Of a stretch of DNA of 64,000 nt, positions 55,654-64,000 are shown piece by piece. The notes beneath the pieces are model-generated. The model was not told the origin of the DNA. It did not search any database and worked only from the letters and a program-made list of their open reading frames with translations. Origin of the DNA: Euborellia annulipes (Eukaryota > Arthropoda > Insecta > Dermaptera > Anisolabididae); contig JAKCPI010024911.1 in assembly GCA_023213315.1 (NCBI GenBank), positions 62,001-126,000 of the forward strand. Reading direction: 5' to 3'. Position numbers and translations under genes: made by a program. Positions within the stretch are counted from its first letter, which is position 1; each line of letters starts with the position of its first letter.

Positions 55654-55666
55654 ATAGTTATTTTTG

Positions 55667-56500
55667 AATAAAAACCACCTGAATCTTGTCCAAGAGTGGT
55701 TTTACTTTGAAACAACGAAAAAAGAGAAAGTTAGGTTAAAGTAAGGTTACTTTCAGGCTCAAATTCTGCAACCATATTGCTGTGACCAATTTATCACTAA
55801 AAATCCTTAAATATTGCTTCCTTCACGAAGGAAGACTCAAGACTTGAGAACTTCTTCGTCAAGGCTCTATCCTGGAGATAAGACTGTACTATGAATACGG
55901 GTATTTATCTCCAAGCTGATAATTTTCTTCCTAAAATAAAAGAACTGATTAAAGAAAAGACTCCCAGGATTTCGGAAAAGAAATGTTTTAAGTTTTGCCA
56001 TTATTTTATTCGAAAAATCTCTTTGAATAGATTAATAATATAAAATTTTGACGTGACATTAATAATCTGTATTTTGAAAATGATCTTTCTTTAAGCAAGG
56101 ATTGTGTGTCTTCACTAATTTCCCTCTCTCTAAGGCCAGCTGACTAGCACCGCTCTTTGATGCTCTCTTTTTTTCGCTCCTCTTATATTTTTGAGACCCA
56201 ACTGTTTTGCGGGGACGGAAATGACCGATTTGCTTCGATCATCATCCTCGACACTTGTTAGCCACTTAAGTGATCAACCGGCTGTCACGGAAATGAACCA
56301 AATGATATTTATTTACAAACCATTTATTTATTTATCTCAGGTGGCTTTCTTAATTGAACCAATCCATCAATCAATCATTTTTTTTTTGAAACAGAAAAAA
56401 AAATAAAATTGGTTTAAATTATCTTGGGAATATAAGATTTTTAAAATGGTTGATAAAACCTTTTTTTTGGGATAGAAAAAAAAAACCGAGTAAGGTACTA
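55667..56500. other. Gene-free stretch
   Basis: Composition somewhat less AT-rich than average at 55850-55900 and 56130-56300. A frame at 56191-56406 has no recognised domain. Confidence 0.4.
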
Positions 56501-56504
56501 AAAA

Positions 56505-56975
56505 AACATTAGTTTCCAAAATTTTTCTTTTTTCTTCAACACAGTCATCAGCATCAAGATATATTCATTTCAACGTTTTCCAAACTTTTCTATGCCAGCC
56601 TTGTAGACCGATTTATCTTGGGTTTAATATTAGGTAATCACTTCTTCATTGAATCCAAATCTCTTTCCCTGGAGCAACTTTTTGAGGTATTCGAACAGCC
56701 GCTGGGAGCAACATTTGGAGAATACCGTGGGTACGGAAGCAATTCGCAGTCCAATTTGATCTTTTACCATCAAATCGATCGATTTTTCCATTGTTTTGAG
56801 AATATTAATAGTAAATATAGCGTTACACTGTAACTCAGTGACATAGAATGTGAAATTTTAACTTCTAAAGGTTGGTACTAACTGAAAATGGTATGAATTT
56901 GTTATTAGAAGCGCTCTCTGTTGGTTAGCTCCAGAACTTACTGCTCGATGTGTTAATTGGGATCTGGGCTGTAAT
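56505..56975 (-). pseudogene. Mariner transposase C-terminal relic, copy 1
   Basis: Minus strand, across frameshifts: EYLKKLLQGKRFGFNEEVIT, then KDKSVYKAGIEKFGKR and a stop in place of the family's tryptophan, then NEYI. This is the region after the last catalytic aspartate of mariner transposases. It is a direct repeat of copy 2, offset by about 655 bp, including upstream sequence CTTCTAAAGGTTGGTACTAA. Confidence 0.75.
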
Positions 56976-57159
56976 TTTTTGCCAAAAATATTTTTTACTT
57001 TTTGATAAGCATTTAATTGTGCCACTGAAATCAATGTTATTTTAATTCAAGTTCACAAATTTTTTTACTATAAATTAATAAAATTTTATTATGTTATTAT
57101 TATTCTACAATGTTCAATTCCTTTTTTTTTTAATTAGACAAATTTGAACCTACTAACTT

Positions 57160-57605
57160 ACTAAAAAAAACATTTGTTTCCAAAATTCTTCTTTATTCAT
57201 CATCATAGTCATCACCATCAATGAGCAATATATTCATTCCAACGTTTTCCAAACTTTTCTATGACACCCTTGTAGAAGGATTTATCTTTGGTTTAATATT
57301 AGGCAATCACGTCTTCATTGAATCCAAATCTCTTTCCTTGAAGCATCTTTTTGAGGTCTTCCAACAGTTGCTGGGGAATACCGTGTGTTCGTAAGCAATT
57401 CGAAGTCCAACTCATGCAATTTGATTATCTTTACCATCAAATTCCATTGTGAAAATAGTCATTCAAACCACTGTAAATCATATCATGAAATTTTAACTTC
57501 TAAAGGTTCGTACTAACTGAGAATCGTATGGATTTGTTATTAGAAGCTCTACCTCTTGGTTAGCCCCGGAACTTATTGCTCGATGTACTAATTGAATTGT
57601 AATTT
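57160..57605 (-). pseudogene. Mariner transposase C-terminal relic, copy 2
   Basis: Minus strand: DLKKMLQGKRFGFNEDVIA, a stop, then KDKSFYKGVIEKFGKRWNEY and, after one base, DGDDYDDE before a stop. The GIEK-x-x-x-RW-x-x-x-I-x-x-x-GDY-like end is characteristic of mariner C-termini. The catalytic core is not present upstream, so only the 3' third survives. Confidence 0.8.
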
Positions 57606-58821
57606 TAGTATTTGAATACACTCAATTCAATTATTCTTTTACCAAATATATTTTTCACTTTTTAATAAACATTTAATTGTGCTGCTGAATGTATTTTAGT
57701 TCACATAAATTCCTTCCTTATTCAACCTCAGATAAAATTTTATTAATTTAAATTCTAAAATGTTCAATTTCATTTTACTTTTCAAAACAAAAAAAGATAT
57801 TTTAGTTTCTCTTTTATTATTTATTTAATAAATTTCACTTTAAAATTTAATTAAATTCATCTAGTGTAAAACAAAAACGCCCAAATTCCTAAAAAAAAAA
57901 ACAACAACAAATTCCCGGCTTGAAGTGGTAGTTTACTATTTAGTACTATCACTATATATAAGAATGTTTTTGCGTTATTATCCGTTTTCCATCTTTTTTT
58001 ATCAATTTCAATCCCATCCAACCGATATGTGTTAAAATTTTTTTCCTCATCATTTATTTATAGGTGCAATTTTTTGTACGCTATCCTTTATCTTTTTTTT
58101 TTTTTATTTTTCGATAAAACCCTTCATCTCTCTCAAAGGGATTTCATTGTTAATTAAATTTCGATAATATATTATCTTATATGGTAAAAAGTCACTCGAT
58201 ATTTTGCATCATATCAGTTCAATTCATTTTGTGTTTCTCACTCGTAATTAATTTTAATTTTTTTTACCCCCCCCCCCCCCTTCCCCTAACTCCAACTGAT
58301 AATTAGTAATAATCAAAAAGGGAGTGAATTAATTCCCCCACTCTCTCTCTCTCTCTCTTTCTACTTGTAAAAGCGTATGTTAGCTAATTTAGATGACATT
58401 TCCAATTTCGATGATTTATACATTTTACATTGAAAATGAGAAATCAATAAATACATAATTTAAAGCTTTGTTTGCATATTTTTATATCCATATACTCAAT
58501 GTGATTAATAATTAACATGATTTCATTTAATTAAGATAACATTAAATGGTGAAAAAAATCAGGATAAAGGACATATATTTTTTTTAAATAGATAATAAAC
58601 AACTTAATTCTATTTTGTCTATGTTTTTAAAATTTCATCGTATAAACTATAGGTACACTTTTGTATAGAGAGCAAATTACATAAACAAAAACATAATAAA
58701 TTTACTAAGTCTTTGCAAAAACCGTTTACAAATGTATTGTAATTTTCGAAAGGTGTTTGAAACGAGCGAGAAAAAAACTTGTCTCTCGAGGGATTTGAAC
58801 TCTTGCTGTTGGATTCTTTAC
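57606..58821. other. AT-rich stretch without a recognisable gene
   Basis: (CT)n at 58343-58358, a C run at 58268-58280. Nothing gene-like. Confidence 0.45.
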
Positions 58822-59432
58822 TGAATTTGCACGACGCACATAGGGGTTTTGACGTAAAAACCCGATCAAAATAGAAAACTCAAAGTTTCCTAATGCTACC
58901 CAAAATGGATGTTTCTTCATCTACTATAACCGGCTTATTGGAATCCAGCCCCTCCGACCCTTCTGGTTCGGCTATCTGGTCCAATGTCAGTCGGAAGTCA
59001 GTCATTGTTTTAACTGTTGCCTTGTTTTTAGGCGTCTCATTTTCGTTACTCAGTTTTTTGTGCAAAATGTCTTCATGCGGCGGTCAACAGAAAAAAACGA
59101 CTTGAATGTGGAAATTGAAGGTAAGCTCTCTACATTACAGTATATTTGATTAAGTTTGAACGTAATTATCACTGTTTTTTATAAATATCAAAAGTCGCTT
59201 TTTTTGAACATTTTTTTAAAGAAAATTTCAGACAAATTAGTGTTTTTGTTTATGTGTCGCGGCTTGCGCCTCAAACTTTATATGGGCATAAAGTTTAGTC
59301 TTTTAGGATGTAGAAACAAGAAAAACATTTCACCCCGACTCACCCCATATTTTTTTATTAGACTTTAAAGTGAACGAGGGAACAGAAATTCATTAAATCG
59401 ATTTAGTATAATTTTAGTTTTCTTTTGTTATA

Positions 59433-59593
59433 GATCCTTTGGGAAGAGTTAAAAAATTACCAGAATGGAGTTCTATGATATTTTGAAAGAGTTCAAAGGA
59501 AAAAAAATAGAAGAAAAAATGAATTTGATGGAAGAAAGACTCATTCGACTAACTTCATGTCCTCCCGAAGAACGGAGTCCCTCGTTCACGTAA
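59433..59593 (+). pseudogene. Exon-like segment with coiled coil, possibly SK-channel-like
   Basis: A good acceptor (TTTTCTTTTGTTATAG) precedes ATCCTTTGGGAAGAG. Allowing a 1-nt shift, the reading ELKNYQNGVLYDILKEF is followed by IEEKMNLMEERLIRL and a stop at 59593. The Q-N-x-x-Y-D-[IM] pattern followed by a charged heptad helix resembles the C-terminal coiled coil of small-conductance calcium-activated potassium channels. The match is short and coiled coils are easily mimicked. As it stands the frame is broken. Alternatively the donor at 59121 joins to it in another frame, ending DPLGRVKKLPEWSSMIF. Confidence 0.3.
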
Positions 59594-60005
59594 AAATACT
59601 ATAAGAAAATATAGGGTGAGATGGGGGGATATATTTTTCTTGTTTCTACATCCTAAAGGACTAAACTTTATGCCCAGATAAAAGTTTGAGGCGACAAGCC
59701 GCGACACATAAACAAAAACACTAATTTGTCTTATATTTTCTTAAAAAAACGTACAAAAAAGCGACTTTTGATATTTATAAAAAACAGTGATAATTACGTT
59801 TAAACTGAATCAAATATACTGTAATATAGAGAGCATACCTTCAATTTCCACATTCAAGTCGTTTTTTTCTGTTGACCACCACATGAAGACATTTTGCACA
59901 AAAAACTGACTAACGAAAATGAGAGCGCCTAGAACCAAGACAAGCAGTTGACACAATGACTGGGTTCCGAGTGATGTTATGACCAGGTAGCCGAACCGGA
60001 AGGGT

Positions 60006-60282
60006 TGGGGGGGGGGTGTAAAGGGGGTAATAACCCCCCTCCACGAGATTTGAAAAAAAAATACTTTTTTCGAAAAAAATTTTATTTTTAATGTAAAATT
60101 TTAAAAATTAATACTTAAAAATTTTATTTGTACGCGTATTTATATTCTTATATAAGGAAAATAATAAATAATTGGCCAGAATGCGCCTTTAAATTTTCCG
60201 AAATTAAGAAAAAATTGTGTTGTGCGACCAGTCACACCAGGTTACCCCCCCCTCCCGAGAAACACCTCTGGATCCGTCCTTG
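60006..60282. mobile_element. Element D, inserted in the right arm of the inverted duplication
   Basis: G run at 60007-60016, core TTTTAAAAATTAATACTTAA (minus orientation), right end CCTCTGGATCCGTCCTTG. The left arm of the duplication lacks it, so it came later. No target duplication; some target bases are lost. Confidence 0.65.
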
Positions 60283-60395
60283 ATTCCAATAAACCGGTTA
60301 TAGTAGATAAAGAAGCATCAATTTTGAGTTTTTCTATTTTGATCGGGTTTTACTCAAATACTCCTATGTGCGACGCCTTTATCATCTCGACTACT

Positions 60396-61912
60396 TAACT
60401 TATTTTGAAAACCATACTTTTTTAAGCTACCTAATTTGACATGTTTCTCTTGATCCCAACCTGTTTCTAAAATTACAACATACTTTTTACCGAAAATTAC
60501 AATGAATCTAAAATTACAATACATACTCTATTTTCGAAGAAAATTGTAATTTTAAAACGTTTTTTTTTGTTGTAAACAATATTTCAACACAAATTTATAA
60601 AAAAACAAAAGCATAGAAATTATCATTTACAAGGGAAATTTGTAAATTTAGTATTCCAAAACACACTAAAATTAAGATTTTTTTTTACAGTATATAATCA
60701 AATTTTATATACCGGAATATTAGAGATATTGCACTTTATAGAAATTTTGAGCTTGCCGAAGAGGAAATTACGTATGACTTGACCAAACTTTGACCCCCTG
60801 TAACACTACTCAAAAATTTGTTTTGGCCAAAACTAAAAATACGGGTCTCTTAATTTTGTTTCTAGAATAACATATCCAAATTTGAGGAAAATCGGAGACT
60901 ATGAACCAGTCTGCCCTGCCTGTCTGGAGATGGATTGGGCCGTGTATTTATTTATTTTTTCTATTAAAGATTTAACAATAAAAGAATTCTCATATAGACG
61001 CTACAGTTTGCTTGCACATAAAGATTGCACGTGGATGCTTGTCAAGTTGCAGTTACGTGTGTAGCCGCCATTAGTAACGGCAGTAGTAATTTGCTCCTTA
61101 TGTGAAATCAAATAATTAGTGCAAATTAAAATTTATTAGATGATAACGTTATTTGAAAGAAATTTTTCTTCCAACTATTGCATTTATCGATTTAAATTAC
61201 GTAAAGAAAGGATTTTATTAATAAGTTGCTAATGGGATACTGTATTTACATTCTGATTAAAAGCAAGGAGTTGTTTGCTTTGGTGTTCTGTTTGCTTGCT
61301 TGTGAGAGGCGCGTTCAGCGTAAATTCGGCCGGGTCAATTTCCGGACCCCGAAAAGGTTCTACAACCCTCGCCCTCTTTTCCCCCGTTTTGTAAAGAACC
61401 TTCGGGATCCTATCGCGTGAATTGAATGGACCAGAAAATGGATTTAACGCAAATTAAAATCATGAGCGAATATAGAAATTGGATTCTCAACGAGTATAGA
61501 AAGAAAAGTATGAAATCAGCAAGTTAGAAAAATAAATCCTTTATGTTTTATAAAACCAATATTCTTTAAAAAAAAAAGATTCTCTTTTTCTTAAATACAT
61601 TAAGAGACTAAATCCATTGATGGACAATCACTATTTAGTTCTCTCAAATTGGGAAGGTTTAATAGCTGCTTGCAATGAGGAAAAGGATTTATTCTAAGGA
61701 CTTTGAAGGGATTTTCATCCCTTAATCCTAAAAGACACAAAAGAAATACATCACCTGATTCTAAATCAATCATCTTCAACTCACAGTAACGGGATTTTCA
61801 TCTCTAATACTCTAATTTTTAGATGAAATTTTTATTCACTCATTGTTGAAAAAAAGAATATAATGAGATCTTTTCAGCATGTAGACTTTAATTAACCCTC
61901 TATGATTGCAAA
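60396..61912. other. Gene-free stretch with a GC-richer island
   Basis: 61295-61420 is GC-richer (GAGGCGCGTTCAGCG, CCGGACCCCGAAAAGG, TTCGGGATCC) without splice-bounded frames. It could be regulatory or an unrecognised exon. The remainder is AT-rich. Confidence 0.35.
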
Positions 61913-62289
61913 ATAAAAAATCTGGTGTGACTGACCCTTCGGTAAGAGAAAGTTGTGCACCGGGCTGTCACCCCAGATTTTTTGTGTCGAGATAATTTTG
62001 AGAATTTTGAAAAAATCGAAAAAAAAAACAACTAAAAAAGTACATCAATAAAGTACTACTACTTTTTGAGCAATTTTGTTCAAAGGCTTATTTTGAGAGT
62101 CCGGGAGGGTAACTTAAATATAAAATTTCAATCTGGTAACTCAATTCCTTCATGCTAAAAATCGTTACACACTGACAGACCAATTCGCGGGACCCACTTT
62201 TTTGGACTCGGGGACCTCAAAACATGTATATCCATCAAAATCTCGACATCGAATTTTTGACATGATCGCAATACTTTCTCTCTATATAA
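61913..62289 (+). repeat. Family-A copy, internally deleted
   Basis: Hairpin AATCTGGTGTGACTGACCCT to CCCAGATTTTTTGTGTCG, then jumps to GAGAATTTTGAAAAAATCG and continues to CAATACTTTCTCTCTATATA. Confidence 0.7.
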
Positions 62290-62399
62290 GCCAGTCATGA
62301 ATTTTTTTTTATATTATTAAAACAGAAAACATTCGAATCGATTTTTCAATGGCAACTAAACGACTCTATTTACCTCACCACAATCTATTGAGAGGACAT

Positions 62400-62789
62400 T
62401 CTGAAAAAGTACTAGTACATTAATGATGTACTTTTTTAGTTTTTTCAATTTTATCAAAATTCGCTCGAACAATTTTTTTTTTTTTTAATTCATAAATCAA
62501 CTATTTTTTAGTTGCTCTTGAAAATGTATATTCTCATTTTGCCGTTGAAATCTTCTGAAGACCACTTTACTCTTGTTTTTCATAGAAAAGATAGGAGAAA
62601 TGGTTGCCATGGTAACAAAATATAAAAAATATTTTTCTATGTTTTTCTACATTTTGGATTCTAATATATTGGCGGAAACTAATAATATCTTGACACAAAA
62701 AATCTGGGATGACAAGCACATAACACACCTTTTAATTATTTAGAGAAGAGAAAGTTTTGTGCTGTGCGACCAGTTACGCCAGATTTTTT
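62400..62789 (-). repeat. Family-A copy, minus strand
   Basis: From AAGTACTAGTACATTAATGA to a hairpin with AAAATCTGGGATGACAAGCA and GACCAGTTACGCCAGATTTT. It faces the copy at 61.9 kb. Confidence 0.7.
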
Positions 62790-62901
62790 TCTGTCTTTTT
62801 GCAAGGGATAATTCGCATAAAATAGAAATAATTTATTTTTCTTTAAAAGATAATCTTTTAAATTCATTAATTTAATTTTATTGCTTGTGTTCTATTTTTA
62901 G

Positions 62902-63082
62902 ATCATTGTTGGCGCCACTCACCCCCCACTCCAGCCAGTGCGGCGACCGTCGCCGCCTCAGGCAGCCACCGTCAGTTAGTCTCAGTCTACAGGCAGGCGA
63001 CGCGTCGCGACGCTGCAGCTCAAACGCCAAGGCATTTTCTCTCCTCTCTTCGTTGAAATTCTCTCGAATTCATCGCCAACAG
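62902..63082 (+). other. Candidate GC-rich exon, tandem copy 1
   Basis: Preceded by an acceptor-like TGTTCTATTTTTAG and followed by a strong donor, CGCCAACAG|GTAAATAT. Contains CCACTCCAGCCAGTGCGGCG, ACCGTCGCCGCCTCAGGCAG, TCAGTTAGTCTCAGTCT and TTCTCTCCTCTCTTCGTTG. Its CpG-rich composition is sharply unlike the surroundings. The span is 181 nt if both sites are used. One frame stays open across it but the second copy breaks that frame, so a 5' untranslated (first) exon is more likely than coding. TCAGT words would suit an arthropod-type initiator if transcription starts here. Confidence 0.5.
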
Positions 63083-63845
63083 GTAAATATCACTCAATTA
63101 TTTATTGCGTTTCAATTTAATTATAAAAGCGAAGTAGAAGAGATACATACAGCTATTCTTTTATATCGTTTTCTTATGAAGGTCAAAGCAAGAAGTTTCA
63201 AATCTTAGGTTAGAGTGAATTCAATAATGGAATATTTTTTTAATACCATTTATTTTCAAAAAATAAGACATTAGAACTGATTTTATTTCGTCTGTTTAAT
63301 TAAATGTAAATAATATCAAAATTTTAATTCATATAACAAATTTCTTTGGACAAGGTGAAAATTAAAATAATAAAACCTCAATATATTTATATTATAACTA
63401 ATTCGTTTCCGTTTTGAACAATCTTCGGGCCTGTGGTAAAATGTATTTTTATAAAAAGAGAAATTTTTGTTTATTTGTTAAAAAACTTTTCCATGAACAA
63501 AATTCTAGTTCAGAATCGTTTGTCATGATTATGATATAAATATATTAACGAATCAACTCAAGATGTATTTTCTTCTTTAATTTTCATCAACAAATTAAAG
63601 TTACATTTAAATAATTATGAGTAGCTACCAATCAATTGAAATAAATAGAGATGCAGTAGGCCTACCTAATAATAATAATAGAATAGTGTAGAAATGGAGT
63701 ATTTCAATTCCATTACATAAGTAGACTATTTATTATTTTAATACATTTTTCATTTTTTTTTTCTTTGGTAAGGGAAAACAAAAATGTAACATTAAAAAAA
63801 TGTGAAAATCGTCTAATCTAATTTTATTTCTTGTATTATTGACAG
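63083..63845. other. AT-rich spacer between two exon-like copies
   Basis: Intron-like composition with no element ends. The last 40 bp before 63846 (AATTTTATTTCTTGTATTAT) resemble the bases before copy 1, so the duplication unit includes upstream DNA. Confidence 0.45.
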
Positions 63846-64000
63846 AGCATTGTTGGCCGTGCTCGCTGGCTTCCCCCACTCCAGCCAGCGCGGCGACCGT
63901 CGCCGCCTGAGGCAGCAGCCTGCAGTCAGTAGATAGGCAAACAGGCGACGCTGCAGCACAAACACCGAATTTTCTTTCTCTCTTCGTTAAAACTCTCTCG
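63846..64000 (+). other. Candidate GC-rich exon, tandem copy 2 (cut by window end)
   Basis: Shares CATTGTTGGC, CCCCCACTCCAGCCAG, GCGGCGACCGTCGCCGCCTG, ACAGGCGACGCTGCAGC and TCTCTTCGTT with copy 1, offset by about 944-950 bp. An acceptor-like TATTGACAG precedes it. Indels shift the frame relative to copy 1, and the donor would lie beyond the window. The two copies could be alternative first exons of a gene lying to the right. Confidence 0.5.

Larger units (their letters stand above)
58822..60395. repeat. Large inverted duplication (arms about 520 bp) around an exon-like core
   Basis: The left arm (about 58822-59345) and right arm (about 59610-60395, interrupted at about 60006-60282) share AAACCCGATCAAAATAGAAA, GGTCAACAGAAAAAAACGAC, TGTGGAAATTGAAGGTA and CATAAACAAAAACACTAATT in opposite orientation. 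The arms are diverged, so the duplication is old. The left arm holds a possible 3' splice site (CTTGTTTTTAG, 59031) and donor (AAG|GTAAGC, about 59121). Protein-like frames occur on both strands of the left arm but are broken in the right arm. Function unknown. Confidence 0.6.

Noticed and set aside
58785..58815. B-box-like GAGTTCAAATCCCTC on the minus strand
   Set aside because: The T stem does not pair and no A box fits; not called as a tRNA.
58880..59065. Minus-strand frame with TMTDFRLTLDQIAEPEG
   Set aside because: Protein-like in tone, but overlaps another open frame on the plus strand and is broken in the right arm copy; no family recognised. Not called as a CDS.
62885..63208. 107-codon frame across the GC-rich block
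   Set aside because: It runs through the donor site into intron-like DNA and is not preserved in the tandem copy; treated as a probable untranslated exon.

Overview
This is a metazoan nuclear window, very AT-rich and built almost entirely from decayed mobile elements. I see no operons, ribosome binding sites, rRNA or intact tRNA, and no intact host protein-coding gene. Evidence for an animal genome: mariner, hAT-like and Harbinger-like transposon relics, tRNA-derived SINEs, intron-style splice signals, and many (TA)n, (CA)n and (GTCT)n tracts. An arthropod, possibly a crustacean such as a copepod, would fit the mariner and MITE load, but no host gene settles it.

Layout. 1-3.3 kb: a long hairpin-plus-microsatellite repeat (called family A here), a SINE split by a Harbinger-like element with a MADF-type remnant, a palindromic MITE and an inverted-repeat element. 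4.5-8.8 kb: two hAT-like elements in opposite orientation. Their target-site duplications are swapped, which implies the DNA between them was inverted; the same inversion explains a mariner relic split into two opposite-strand pieces. 8.8-27 kb: inverted-repeat elements with 12-15 bp duplications and one-sided tails, MITEs, SINEs and family-A fragments. 28.1-30.5 kb: a mariner relic holding a MITE and a 1.5 kb element (family D) that itself holds two tandem family-A copies. 33-39.6 kb: more small DNA elements and a 0.5 kb palindrome. 40.8-43.5 kb: a third hAT-like copy and a D copy sharing one 8-bp target. 44-53.6 kb: low-complexity DNA, two Helitron-like 5' ends, SINEs, near-full family-A copies and a 622 bp hAT-type element. 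54-58 kb: sparse DNA with two mariner C-terminal relics. 58.8-60.4 kb: a large inverted duplication around an exon-like segment. 62.9-64 kb: a GC-rich, exon-like block present twice in tandem at the right edge, the best candidate for a host gene.

The most interesting pattern is a set of unrelated inverted-repeat elements. Most carry the same short motif, CTGANGA plus one base, a hairpin, then CGAAAY. Several are flanked by 12-15 bp direct repeats with a 25-46 nt tail on one side only. That architecture resembles Penelope-like retroelements, whose terminal repeats are known to carry hammerhead-type motifs, but no reverse transcriptase is visible here. All family names A, D, H and so on are local labels.
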